DNA of 64,000 nt from positions 1-64,000 of the forward strand of contig NZ_VSEY01000048.1 in the NCBI RefSeq assembly GCF_008086045.1, given 5' to 3'. The position numbers were made by a program, and so were the translations under genes. Source of the stretch: Nonomuraea sp. PA05. Lineage in GTDB: Bacteria > Actinomycetota > Actinomycetes > Streptosporangiales > Streptosporangiaceae. Each line of letters opens with the position of its first letter. The stretch's first letter is position 1. The notes beneath the pieces are model-generated. The model ran no database searches. It was not told the DNA's origin and saw only the letters and a list, made by a program, of their open reading frames with translations. Below, in pieces: positions 10,779 to 19,146 of the stretch.

Positions 10779-10848
10779 CGGAGCAGCCTCCCGGTCACAG
10801 CACGGTGATCACGAGTGAGCATATATCGCCCCTGATGTCCGGATGACA

Positions 10849-12207
10849 TCAGTCCGGCTGCAGGGGCAGGCGCAGCACCAGGCACGTCCCGCGGCCCGGG
10901 TCCTCGACGGCCAGCGAGCCCCTGTGCGTCTGCGCGATCTCGCGGCAGATGGCCAGGCCTAGGCCGGTGCCCTTGGGGTCGCGGGCACGCGATTCCGGCA
11001 GCCGGGCGAACCGCTCGAAGACGATCTCCCGGTGCTTGGGCGCGATGCCGCCGCCGTCGTCGCCGACCGCGAGGACGGCGGTGTCGTCCTCGGCCCTGAC
11101 CACGACGGTGACGACGGTGGCGGCGTGCCGCTGGGCGTTGTCGAGCAGGTTGGTCAGCAGCCTGCCCATGAGCAGCCGGTCGCAGGCGACGAACACGCCG
11201 GGCTCCAGGTCGGTGCGGACGGGCACCCGGCCGGGCAGGCGGCGCCGCAGCTCGGCGCGGGTCAGCTCGGTCAGGTCGGTGCGCTCGTGCTGCGGCGAAC
11301 GGTCGGCGTTGAGCCTGGCCAGGGTGAGGATGTCCTCGGCGATGGCCTGCTGGCGTTCCACGTCGCACAGCAGTTCCTTGGCCATGCACGGCCAGTCGAC
11401 CCCGCCCGGGTCCATCAGCGCCTCCTCCAGGCGCAGGCGCGCGCCGGTGAGGGGGGCGCGCAGGTCGTGGGAGGCGTCGGAGGTGAAGCGCCGCTCCCGC
11501 CGCAGGGCCGCCTCCAGCAGCTCCAGGGTGTCGTTGACGACGGTGGCCAGGTAGCGGATCTCGTCGTGGTGCCCGGGGACGGGCACGCGGTGCCCGAGGT
11601 CGGTGGCGGTGATCTCGGCGAGCTCGGCGGTCATCGCCTCGACGGGCCGCAGGGTGCGGCCGACGAGCTGGTACGTCCCCAGCGCCACGAGGCCTAGCAG
11701 GATCAGCGAGCCGGTGACGAGTTGTGCCAGCAGCACCTCGCTCAGGTACCACGGCGGCTTCGGCAGGGCGCTGTAGGCGACCAGGTCCCCGTCTGGGGCG
11801 GGCACCCACATCGCCGCGACGATCATGCACTGGCGGGGGAAGGCGGGCACGTCGCACAGCGTCCTGTCCAGGCTGGCGGAGCGTGGCGCGGGCACGAACG
11901 CGGCCATCCTGGGCTGGCCGAGCATCCGGGCGGTCGCCGACACCACCTGCCCGTCCGGCTTGACGAGTTGGGCCCCTGACACGTCCCTGACCTCGATGAC
12001 GGGCGGCACGGCGCGGTGCGCGAACCGGTGCACCAGTTCGAGGTTCGCCCCGTAGACGTGCCTGAAGCGGTGTTCCAGCTCGTCGTCGTGCCGGTGGTGC
12101 AGCACCAGCCAGGCCGTGACCACGCACAGCACCACGGCCGCCAGAGTGGCCAGAACGGTCATCCGCGCCCGGATCGACCAGGTGGCCCGCCCCAAGAGGT
12201 GGCTCAC
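10849..12207 (-). CDS. Sensor histidine kinase (orphan)
   Basis: A membrane sensor kinase of about 452 residues. A first helix (about 15-37, VLATLAAVVLCVVTAWLVL) and a second (about 160-180, GSLILLGLVALGTY) bound an extracytoplasmic sensor loop. A HAMP segment, the phosphoacceptor box SDASHDLRAPLTG (near 240), the N-box LLTNLLDNAQRHA and G-box GTGLGLAI follow. I chose GTG 12207, preceded by GGGAGG, over an upstream in-frame start at 12276. No response regulator gene lies beside it, unlike most such kinases. It is divergent from the broken phosphatase gene. An 8-bp hairpin (10832-10852) overlaps the stop and may end the transcript. Confidence 0.88.
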   Translation of the reverse strand: MSHLLGRATWSIRARMTVLATLAAVVLCVVTAWLVLHHRHDDELEHRFRHVYGANLELVHRFAHRAVPPVIEVRDVSGAQLVKPDGQVVSATARMLGQPRMAAFVPAPRSASLDRTLCDVPAFPRQCMIVAAMWVPAPDGDLVAYSALPKPPWYLSEVLLAQLVTGSLILLGLVALGTYQLVGRTLRPVEAMTAELAEITATDLGHRVPVPGHHDEIRYLATVVNDTLELLEAALRRERRFTSDASHDLRAPLTGARLRLEEALMDPGGVDWPCMAKELLCDVERQQAIAEDILTLARLNADRSPQHERTDLTELTRAELRRRLPGRVPVRTDLEPGVFVACDRLLMGRLLTNLLDNAQRHAATVVTVVVRAEDDTAVLAVGDDGGGIAPKHREIVFERFARLPESRARDPKGTGLGLAICREIAQTHRGSLAVEDPGRGTCLVLRLPLQPD

Positions 12208-12340
12208 GAGCGGCCCCCTCCCGATCTGGACCTGACCCTCAGAAGCTTCCCCTGACCAGGGGTTACAAGCCTCCATCCGGCTGGGTCACGGGCGGGCATG
12301 GGGGTCGCAAGCGCCTGCCCTGCAACCCGTCCGGAGAGGA

Positions 12341-12356
12341 CAAATATGTACATTTG
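12341..12356. promoter_or_regulatory. AT-rich dyad between histidine kinase and phosphatase genes
   Basis: CAAAT-ATGTAC-ATTTG is an inverted repeat that stands out in GC-rich surroundings and lies in the 178-bp gap between divergent genes. It looks like a regulator site; the protein is unknown. Confidence 0.3.
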
Positions 12357-12385
12357 CCTCCGCCTCGGCTGCTTACCGTTGACGT

Positions 12386-13147
12386 ATGTCGCAACGGCTG
12401 ACAACTGAAGGCCCGACGCCGGACAGTTGCGATCACCTGGACGTGCCCCGCCCCAGAATTCCGGGCGGGGACGTGCGCGCGGCCGTGGACGAGGCGCTGG
12501 TCGAGGCGTCAGCCGAGACGGGGGCGCACATCGTCGTGCTGTACCTGCTGCACGAGACGCGCCGGGTGCTGCTGCTGGAGGCGGACCTCGGCCTGCCGGC
12601 CTGGGGCGCCAAGCCGTGGACGCGCCTCAGGGCGAAGGCCGCCGCCCCGGTGGCCGCGGCCGCCCGCCGCGACGAGCTGGTCTGGGTGTCGGGGCCGGAC
12701 GACCTGGCCCACCGGTTCCCCGCCGCGGCGCTGTCCGTCCCCTACCCCTTCGCCATCGCCGCGGCCCCCGTCCACAGCGGGGCGCGCGTGGCGGGGTCGC
12801 TGGGCCTGGTCTGGCCCGCCTGCCACCCGGCCCTCCTGTCCCCGGGCGAGCTGTCCGCCATCGAGCGCGCCGCCCTGCGCATCGGGGAGCTGCTGACGAG
12901 CGCCGAGGAGAGCGGACGCCCGATGCGGGCCATCGGGCAGCCGCACACCGTGCTCGCGCCGCGTCCGGGGGCGATGGACGCGCAGCACGTCCCGGCCGCG
13001 CTGGACTGCCTGGGCCGGTTCACCGACGGCATCGCCGCCATCGACATCGAGGGGCACATCACCTTCTGCAACCCCGTCGCGGCGGCGCTGTTCGGCCTCG
13101 ACGGCTCGCCCGTGCGGGGATGCCTGCTGTGGGACCGGGTGCCCTGA
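12386..13147 (+). CDS. N-terminal part of a GAF/PAS/SpoIIE phosphatase, cut by an in-frame TGA
   Basis: A 253-residue product: a GAF-like domain (about 25-175) and the start of a PAS domain (about 205-253, FTDGIAAIDIEGHITFCNPVAAALFG). It stops at TGA 13145-13147 in the middle of the PAS fold. The same frame then runs on (LRDSAFEERCRAAV...) through the rest of the PAS, a second GAF and a PP2C domain to 14569. Related PAS domains usually have Trp at this place (P-W-L-R-D), so a TGG to TGA change is likely. The original gene would encode about 727 residues. As it stands this piece has no catalytic domain. A sequencing error would remove the problem. Confidence 0.75.
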   Translation: MSQRLTTEGPTPDSCDHLDVPRPRIPGGDVRAAVDEALVEASAETGAHIVVLYLLHETRRVLLLEADLGLPAWGAKPWTRLRAKAAAPVAAAARRDELVWVSGPDDLAHRFPAAALSVPYPFAIAAAPVHSGARVAGSLGLVWPACHPALLSPGELSAIERAALRIGELLTSAEESGRPMRAIGQPHTVLAPRPGAMDAQHVPAALDCLGRFTDGIAAIDIEGHITFCNPVAAALFGLDGSPVRGCLLWDRVP

Positions 13148-13186
13148 CTGCGGGACTCGGCGTTCGAGGAGCGCTGCCGCGCCGCG

Positions 13187-14569
13187 GTGATCGGCCGGCA
13201 GGCGGTCACCTGCCTGGCGGGGCATCCCGACGGCCGCCTGCTGGAGATCCGGCTGCACCCGGCGCCGTCCGGGGTCAGCCTGCACATCGCCCCCGCCGGC
13301 GACGGGAACGGCCGCGAGCCCACGCCCCTCGACCCGGACGCCGCCGTCGCGCCGCCGTCGAACGACTCACTGAACTTCCTGCACATGGCGTCCACGCTCA
13401 CCCACGCCCTGGACGTCCGCGAGGTCGTCGACCTGGTCGCCGACCACGTCGCCCCCGTGTACGGCGTGCACGCCATGGCCCTGCTGGTGGCCGAGGGCAG
13501 CAGGCTGCGCATCGTCGGCTCGCACGGCTACCCCCGTGACGTGCTCGACCGGATCGACGGCCTGCCCGTCACCTCGCCCACCCCCGCCGAGCGGGTCATG
13601 CAGACCGGGCGGCCCGCGTTCTTCGACACCTGGGAGGAGCTTCTCGGCGCCTACCCGGACGCCGTGCGCACGGACGACGCCGCCGCCTGGGCGTTCCTGC
13701 CGCTCTCGGTCTCCGATCAGCGGATCGGCACCTGCGTGCTGGCCTTCACCGACGCCCACCGGTTCACCCCTGAGGAGCGGGTCGCGCTCAACGCGCTGGC
13801 CGGGCTGATCGCCCAGGCGCTGGACCGGGCGATGCTGTACGAGATCAAGGACCGGCTGGCGCACAGCCTGCAGACCGCCCTGCTCCCCGGCGCGCTGCCG
13901 CACATCCCTGGACTGCAGACCGCCGCCAGGTACGTGCCCGCCACCCGAGGGGTGGGCATCGGCGGCGACTTCTACGACCTGCTCAGCCTGGAGGACGGCT
14001 CGGTCGCCGCCGTCGTCGGCGACGTGCAGGGGCACAACATGACCGCCGCGGCCCTCATGGGCCAGGTGCGCACCGCCATCCGCGCGTTCACCGTCACCGG
14101 GGCCAACCCGGGCAAGGTGCTGCAGCACACCAACCGGCTGCTGGTCGAGCTGGGCACCGACCTGTTCACGAGCTGCCTGCTGGTGCACGTCGATCTGCGG
14201 CTGCGCACCTTCTGCGCGGCCAGCGCCGGGCACCCGCCGCCCCTGCTGTGCCTGCCTCGGCGGCACGCCGACGTCATCGACGTGCCCGCGGGCCCGCTGC
14301 TGGGCATCGACCCGGACGCGGAGTACCCGACGCTGAACGTGCCGTTCCCGCCTGAGGCCGTGCTCGCCCTCTACACCGACGGCCTGGTGGAGCTGCCCGG
14401 CGTCGATCTGGACCGGTGCATCGACGATCTCGGCCGGCACCTCGCCCGGGGCTGCGGCGAGCCGCTGTGGCAGCTCACGGACGCGCTGCTCGACCACGCC
14501 ATGTCGGCCCGCCGGCCCGCCGACGACATCGCCGTGCTGCTGCTGAAGCACGACCCGTCCGCGCTGTGA
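13187..14569 (+). CDS. C-terminal part of the split gene: GAF plus SpoIIE/PP2C phosphatase domains
   Basis: In frame with the preceding fragment, separated only by the TGA at 13145. From GTG 13187 it would give 460 residues: the end of a PAS domain, a GAF domain (about 65-220) and a SpoIIE-type PP2C domain (about 235-455) with VGIGGDFYDLL, VVGDVQGHNMTAA, SAGHPPPLL and YTDGLVE; the metal-binding aspartates are present. Such proteins dephosphorylate anti-anti-sigma factors in general-stress networks. Whether this half is translated alone is unknown: no good ribosome site precedes the GTG. No partner anti-sigma gene is adjacent. It ends 6 bp from the convergent gntR gene. Confidence 0.75.
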   Translation: MIGRQAVTCLAGHPDGRLLEIRLHPAPSGVSLHIAPAGDGNGREPTPLDPDAAVAPPSNDSLNFLHMASTLTHALDVREVVDLVADHVAPVYGVHAMALLVAEGSRLRIVGSHGYPRDVLDRIDGLPVTSPTPAERVMQTGRPAFFDTWEELLGAYPDAVRTDDAAAWAFLPLSVSDQRIGTCVLAFTDAHRFTPEERVALNALAGLIAQALDRAMLYEIKDRLAHSLQTALLPGALPHIPGLQTAARYVPATRGVGIGGDFYDLLSLEDGSVAAVVGDVQGHNMTAAALMGQVRTAIRAFTVTGANPGKVLQHTNRLLVELGTDLFTSCLLVHVDLRLRTFCAASAGHPPPLLCLPRRHADVIDVPAGPLLGIDPDAEYPTLNVPFPPEAVLALYTDGLVELPGVDLDRCIDDLGRHLARGCGEPLWQLTDALLDHAMSARRPADDIAVLLLKHDPSAL

Positions 14570-14575
14570 GAGGAG

Positions 14576-15295
14576 TCAGGTGGCGAGGGGGCAGCCGGTG
14601 CCGTCGAGCAGGTCCTCCACCTCGTCCCGCGCGGCGGCCACGATCGACCCGGCCGCCCGCGCCGCGTCCTCGCTCCGCCCCTCGGCGACGGCCGCGGCGA
14701 CGTCGAGGTGGCGGCGCACGCCGGGGTTGTCGAGCTGCTCGGGCATGAGCAGCAGGTCGCGCCGGGCCAGCAGCAGCTCCTCTGTCACCTGGGCGAGCTG
14801 GGCGAACATGCCGTTGCCTGACGCGCCGAGCAGCACCCGGTGGAAGGCGGCGTCGGCGGTCACGAAGCCCTCCCGGTCGCCGGACCGGGCGGCGGCGGTG
14901 AGGGCGCGCGCGTGGTCCATGAGCTCCCGCCGCACCTCGGGCGTGGCGTGCCCGGCGGCCAGCGCTGCGGCGGCGGGCTCGACGGCGGCGCGCAGCTCGG
15001 CCAGCTCGCGCAGTTGCGCCTGGCGTCCGGGCGAGGTGAGGCGCCAGCGGATCACCTGGGGGTCGTAGAGGTTCCACGCGCTCATCGGCCGGACGGTGAC
15101 GCCGACGCGCGGGCGGCTGCTGACCAGCCGCTTCGACTCCAGCACGCGTACGGCTTCGCGGGCGACCGTACGGGAGACGCCGAACCGCTTCTGGACGTCC
15201 TCCAGCCGCAGCACCTCGCCCGCGCGCAGCTCACCCGCGGCCAGCGACCGGCCGAGACCGTCGACCACCTGCCCGTGCAGGCCCTGGAGCTTCAC
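14576..15295 (-). CDS. GntR-family (FadR/FCD) transcriptional regulator
   Basis: A 239-residue repressor. Residues 1-70 hold the GntR winged helix (LRLEDVQKRFGVSRTVAREAVRVL), and residues 95-230 the all-helical FCD ligand domain, with the metal-site pattern of Asp/His residues (DAAFHRVLLGASGN, HLDVAAAVAEG). FCD regulators with aldolase neighbours commonly respond to sugar acids such as gluconate or galactonate. It starts with GTG 5 bp after the stop of the aldolase gene, so the two form an operon. It would control that operon; this is inferred from position. Confidence 0.9.
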   Translation of the reverse strand: MKLQGLHGQVVDGLGRSLAAGELRAGEVLRLEDVQKRFGVSRTVAREAVRVLESKRLVSSRPRVGVTVRPMSAWNLYDPQVIRWRLTSPGRQAQLRELAELRAAVEPAAAALAAGHATPEVRRELMDHARALTAAARSGDREGFVTADAAFHRVLLGASGNGMFAQLAQVTEELLLARRDLLLMPEQLDNPGVRRHLDVAAAVAEGRSEDAARAAGSIVAAARDEVEDLLDGTGCPLAT

Positions 15296-15300
15296 GCCCC

Positions 15301-15777
15301 TCAGCCCGCCTGCGCGAGCCGCTTGAGCAGGACCGCGACGCGCTCACCGGCCGCCTGGGCGCCGCCCGAGGTCAGCGCGGAGCCCATGCCGCAGGCCACC
15401 GCGCCGGCGGCGATCCAGTCGGGCGCGTTCTCCAGGGTCACGCCGCCGGTCGGGATGGCGGGGGTCTGCGGCAGCGCGGCCCGCACGTCGCGCAGCCAGG
15501 ACGGGGTGACCGCCGAGGCGGGGAAGAGCTTGACGGCGTCCGCGCCCTCCTCCAGGGCCCGGACGATCTCCGTCGGCGTGGCCACGCCGGGGAAGACCGG
15601 CACGCCGTAGCGGTGCCCGGTGCGGATCACCGCGGGGTTCAGGCCGGGCGCGACCAGGAAGCGCGCCCCGGCCTCGACGGCGGCGCGGGCGGCGGCCTCG
15701 TCGAGCACGGTGCCGGCGCCGACGAGCGCCCGCGGCCGCCACTCGGTGACCGCCCGGACGATCTCCCAGCGGAACAT
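15301..15777 (-). CDS. N-terminally truncated KDPG/KHG-type aldolase
   Basis: Class I aldolase of the Eda family, which cleaves 2-keto-3-deoxy-6-phosphogluconate to pyruvate and glyceraldehyde 3-phosphate. The Schiff-base lysine is present in DAVKLFPASAV, as are VGAGTVL and PTGGVTLEN. From ATG 15777, which has an AAGGAG site, the protein is only 158 residues against about 205 normally. The missing N-terminus is the first strand, helix and second strand that carry the catalytic Glu (Glu45 in E. coli Eda). No frame upstream encodes it; the DNA there looks like a promoter. An upstream in-frame start (15825) adds nothing family-like. Probably inactive, or dependent on an unusual partner. Operon with the GntR gene. 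Confidence 0.75.
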   Translation of the reverse strand: MFRWEIVRAVTEWRPRALVGAGTVLDEAAARAAVEAGARFLVAPGLNPAVIRTGHRYGVPVFPGVATPTEIVRALEEGADAVKLFPASAVTPSWLRDVRAALPQTPAIPTGGVTLENAPDWIAAGAVACGMGSALTSGGAQAAGERVAVLLKRLAQAG

Positions 15778-15969
15778 GGGACTCCTTTTCTCGGATGTCA
15801 ACAGCATCTGACTCCGCGGCGTCATGCGCGAGCCCCAAGCGTCCTATCTTGCGAATAATACTATCAAAGCACCTTATATACGACAGGCCAGCAGAAACGT
15901 GCTCTCTTGACCACAACCCGCCCATGAGAAACGCTGGCAGTCCGGAATCGTCGCCCGGGGGCATACCGC

Positions 15970-17178
15970 GTGAGGCGTCCATTCATCACCTTGCTCGCCG
16001 CCAACGCCCTTTCCGTCACCGGCACCATGCTGTCCATCCTCGCCGTCCCCTGGTTCGTGCTGGAGACCACCGGCAGCGCCATGCTCACGGGGCTGGCCTC
16101 GTTCGCCACGACGCTCCCCATCGTCATCTCCGCCGCCCTCGGCGGCACGCTGGCCGACCGGCTCGGGTTCCGCGCGGTGAGCGTGCTGTCGGACCTGGTC
16201 AGCGGCCTGATCGTGCTGACCGTGCCGGCGCTGTTCCTCACCGGCGGGCTGAGCTACCCGCTGCTGCTGGCGCTGTTGTTCCTGCGCTGGCTGGCGGCCA
16301 CCCCCGGCGAGACGGCGCGCAAGGCCATGCTGCCGGAGCTGTCCACGGCGGCGGGCGTGCGCATCGAGCGGGCCACGGCCGCCTACGACGGCGTCTACCG
16401 CGCGGCAGCCATGGTGGGCGCGCCGCTGGCCGGGGTGCTGATCCTGTGGCTCGGGCCGAGCGTGCTGCTGCTCGTGGACGGGGTGACGTTCCTGCTGTCC
16501 GCGACGCTGATCGCCGCCGGGGTGCCGCGCGGGACGCGGAGACGGCGCGAGCCCGGCGGGTACCTGAGCGGGCTGCGGACCGGGCTGGCGTTCCTGTGGC
16601 GCGACCGGCTGCAACTCAGCGCCACCGCGATGATCGTGGTGGTCAACCTGCTGGACACGGGCGTGACGCAGGTGCTGCTCGCGCTCTACGCGCGCGAGGT
16701 CGCCACCGACCCCAGGGCGTTCGGGCTGCTCACAGGCGCGCTGGGCGCGGGCGCGGTGGCCGGGACCATCGTGTACGGGGCCGCGGGCAAGCGATTACCG
16801 ATGCGGCTCACGTACGGGTTCTGCTTCCTGCTGGCCGGGGTGCCGCGCGTGCTGGTGCTGGCCATGGGCGTGCCGTTGCCGGCGGCGCTCGCCGTCACGG
16901 CGATGTCCGGGTTCGCCGCCGGCGCGATCAACCCCATCCTCGGCGTCCTGCAGTACAGCCGGATCCCCGCCCGGATGCGGGCCCGGGTGATCGGCACCAT
17001 GACGGCCGCCGCGTACGCGGGGATGCCGATCGGGGGGCTGCTGGCGGGCTCGCTCACCGCGGTCATCGGCCTCGGCGCCACCCTGTTCGCCTTCACCGGC
17101 GTCTACCTGCTGATCTCCGTGCCGCCCTTCGTCTGCCGGGCCTGGCGGGAGCTCGACCGTTCCCAGTCCAGCGTCTGA
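15970..17178 (+). CDS. Major facilitator superfamily transporter
   Basis: A 402-residue membrane protein with about 12 hydrophobic helices. The loop 2-3 signature GGTLADRLGFRAVSVLSD and LRWLAATPGETARKAMLPEL resemble the MFS_3/EntS-type exporters common in actinomycetes, which often expel drugs or siderophores. The substrate is unknown. Start is GTG 15970; it is divergent from the truncated aldolase gene with an AT-rich gap of 192 bp. A TTA codon at 16795-16797 suggests bldA-dependent translation. It converges on the pfkB gene, 21 bp away. Confidence 0.85.
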   Translation: MRRPFITLLAANALSVTGTMLSILAVPWFVLETTGSAMLTGLASFATTLPIVISAALGGTLADRLGFRAVSVLSDLVSGLIVLTVPALFLTGGLSYPLLLALLFLRWLAATPGETARKAMLPELSTAAGVRIERATAAYDGVYRAAAMVGAPLAGVLILWLGPSVLLLVDGVTFLLSATLIAAGVPRGTRRRREPGGYLSGLRTGLAFLWRDRLQLSATAMIVVVNLLDTGVTQVLLALYAREVATDPRAFGLLTGALGAGAVAGTIVYGAAGKRLPMRLTYGFCFLLAGVPRVLVLAMGVPLPAALAVTAMSGFAAGAINPILGVLQYSRIPARMRARVIGTMTAAAYAGMPIGGLLAGSLTAVIGLGATLFAFTGVYLLISVPPFVCRAWRELDRSQSSV

Positions 17179-17199
17179 GCCCAGGTTCTCGGACGGCGC

Positions 17200-18090
17200 T
17201 CAGCCGACCAGGGCCTGGGCCCTGGCGAGCAGCAGCGGCTCGGTGATCGGGGACTCGTGGGTGCCCGCGACGGTGCAGGCGTGCGCCCCGGCGATCGCGC
17301 CGAGCCGTACGCACTCCTCCAGCGACCGGCCGCGCAGCCGTCCGTACAGGAAGCCGGAGACGAACGCGTCGCCCGCGCCGTTGCTGTCGGCCACCGGCCC
17401 GGGCAGCGGGACGGCGGGAAAGGCGCGCACGTCGGCGTCGGCGTCGGCGCGCGTCAGGACGAGGCAGCCGTCGGCGCCGCGCATGCACACGACCGTGTGG
17501 GCGCGCCCGCGCGCGAGGATGTGACGCATCGCCGCCGCCGGGTCGCGCAGCGCGGTGGACGACAGGAACACCAGGTCCGAGCGGTAGGCGAAGTCCTTGT
17601 GGTAGTCGTTGGCGCCGTCCCAGTCGTGCAGGTCGGTGGAGACGGACTCGCACTCCAGGCCGGCGTAGACGTCGCGGCACCGGTCGGTGATCGAGACGTG
17701 CGCGTGGCGGGCGGCGACGCCGGCGTAGAGCTGCCTGGGCAGGCGCTCGCCGGGTGTGGCCTTCGGGTCGTGCAGCGACAGGCGGCGCCCGTCGGGGCCG
17801 ACCAGCAGGACGCTGCGCGTGGTGCCCGCCTCGGCCCGGCCCCAGCGGCAGTCGAGGCCGCGCAGCGCGTCGCGGATCAGCGCGCCCTGCGGGTCGTCGC
17901 CGATGAGGTCGGCGAAGACGACGCCGAGCCCGAGCGCGTGGCAGCCGAGCGCGACGCCGGAGCCGGTGTTGCCGATCCGGTCGACGACCGGCGGCACGTG
18001 GTAGGTGTCGCGGTAGGGCAGGGGCAGCTCGGGCACGTACACGGTGGTGTCGACCCCGGACCCGCCCAGGACGAGGACGTCGGCGCTCAC
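17200..18090 (-). CDS. PfkB-family carbohydrate kinase
   Basis: A 296-residue ribokinase-like sugar kinase. The N-terminal sugar-binding signature includes GNTGSGVALGCHALGLG, and the C-terminal PfkB signature is DSNGAGDAFVSGFLYG with the catalytic Asp (near residue 238). ATP phosphorylates a sugar or nucleoside in the cytosol; which one is not clear. It lies 25 bp downstream of the LacI regulator gene on the same strand, so it is probably the third gene of a GH13-lacI-pfkB operon. The sequence is complete. Confidence 0.88.
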   Translation of the reverse strand: MSADVLVLGGSGVDTTVYVPELPLPYRDTYHVPPVVDRIGNTGSGVALGCHALGLGVVFADLIGDDPQGALIRDALRGLDCRWGRAEAGTTRSVLLVGPDGRRLSLHDPKATPGERLPRQLYAGVAARHAHVSITDRCRDVYAGLECESVSTDLHDWDGANDYHKDFAYRSDLVFLSSTALRDPAAAMRHILARGRAHTVVCMRGADGCLVLTRADADADVRAFPAVPLPGPVADSNGAGDAFVSGFLYGRLRGRSLEECVRLGAIAGAHACTVAGTHESPITEPLLLARAQALVG

Positions 18091-18115
18091 GTGTTCGCGC
18101 TCCCCCGGGGCGGCC

Positions 18116-19141
18116 TCACCGGTTGACCAGCGGGCCCGAGCCCGTGGAGCCGCGGACGACCAGCTCCGGCTGGAAGATCAGCTCGACGTGCTTGGCGGGC
18201 GCGCCGTTCACCTCTTCGAGCAGGGTCTGCACGGCCGCCGAGGCCATCGCTCCTATCGGCTTGCGCACGGTCGTCAGCGGCGGGTCGGTGAACGCGATCA
18301 GCGGCGAGTCGTCGAAGCCGACCACGGACACCTCTCCCGGCACGGACAGCCCCTTCTCCCTGCACGCGCGGATCGCCCCCAGCGCCATCAGGTCGCTCGC
18401 GCAGACGATGCCGGTGCAGCCGCGGGTGAGCAACTGGGCGGCGGCGGCCTGCCCGCCCTCCACCGAGAACAGCGAGTGCGCGATCAGGTCGTCGACGTCG
18501 GCCGAGCCGAGCAACTGCGACATGGCCTGCCGGTAGCCCTCGATCTTCCTGATCACCGGCACGAACCTGCGCGGCCCCAGCGCGATGCCGATGCGCTCGT
18601 GGCCCAGATCGACCAGGTGCTGCACGGCGAGCCGGGCGGCCATGCGGTCGTCGGGCGAGATGAAGGGCGCGTCGATGTGCTCGCTGTAGCCGTCGACCAG
18701 CACGATGGGCAGCCCGCGGTCGGTCAGGCGGGTGTAGCGGTCCATCCGCGCGGTGGTGTCGGCGTGCAGCCCCGAGACGAACACGATGCCGCTGACGCCG
18801 CGATCGACGAGCAGCTCGGTGAACTCGTCCTCGGGCGCGCCGCCGGGGAGCTGGGTGCACAGCACGGGCGTGTAGCCGTGCTGCGTCAGCGCCTTCTCGA
18901 TGGCCTGCGCGAACGCGGGGAAGATCGGGTTGTCCAGCTCCGGCGTCACCAGGCCGACCAGCCCGTTGCTGCGTTGCCGCAGGCGGGGCGGGCGTTCGTA
19001 GCCCATGAGGTCGAGCGCGGTCATGACCGCTTGGCGGGTGGCGGCCGAGACTCCGGGTTTCCCGTTGAGGACCCGGCTGACCGTGGCCTCGCTCACCCCG
19101 GCCTGGGCGGCGATGTCGGCTAGGCGAGCGTGACCGTTCAT
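18116..19141 (-). CDS. LacI-family transcriptional repressor of sugar genes
   Basis: A 341-residue repressor with the LacI helix-turn-helix at residues 4-50 (LADIAAQAGVSEATVSRVLNGKPGVS) and a periplasmic-binding-like sugar domain (VGLVTPELDNPIF, GYRQAM, SVVGFDDSPL). ATG 19141 was chosen because it lies 5 bp after the stop of the upstream glucosidase gene; an in-frame GTG at 19162 would overlap that gene. By context it should regulate alpha-glucoside or maltodextrin use. Operator-like dyads with CGCAA/TTGCG half-sites occur upstream of this operon and in the malE region at 41.3-41.45 kb, so it may control both; this is inference. Confidence 0.9.
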   Translation of the reverse strand: MNGHARLADIAAQAGVSEATVSRVLNGKPGVSAATRQAVMTALDLMGYERPPRLRQRSNGLVGLVTPELDNPIFPAFAQAIEKALTQHGYTPVLCTQLPGGAPEDEFTELLVDRGVSGIVFVSGLHADTTARMDRYTRLTDRGLPIVLVDGYSEHIDAPFISPDDRMAARLAVQHLVDLGHERIGIALGPRRFVPVIRKIEGYRQAMSQLLGSADVDDLIAHSLFSVEGGQAAAAQLLTRGCTGIVCASDLMALGAIRACREKGLSVPGEVSVVGFDDSPLIAFTDPPLTTVRKPIGAMASAAVQTLLEEVNGAPAKHVELIFQPELVVRGSTGSGPLVNR

Positions 19142-19146
19142 GGGGC

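Noticed and set aside
13145..13147. Programmed recoding of TGA as selenocysteine
   Set aside because: The expected residue is Trp, no SECIS-like hairpin follows directly, and PP2C regulators are not selenoproteins.
17175..17203. CTGAGC/GCTCAG hairpin as terminator between the MFS and pfkB genes
   Set aside because: A 6-bp stem with a long loop and no T-run is too weak to claim.
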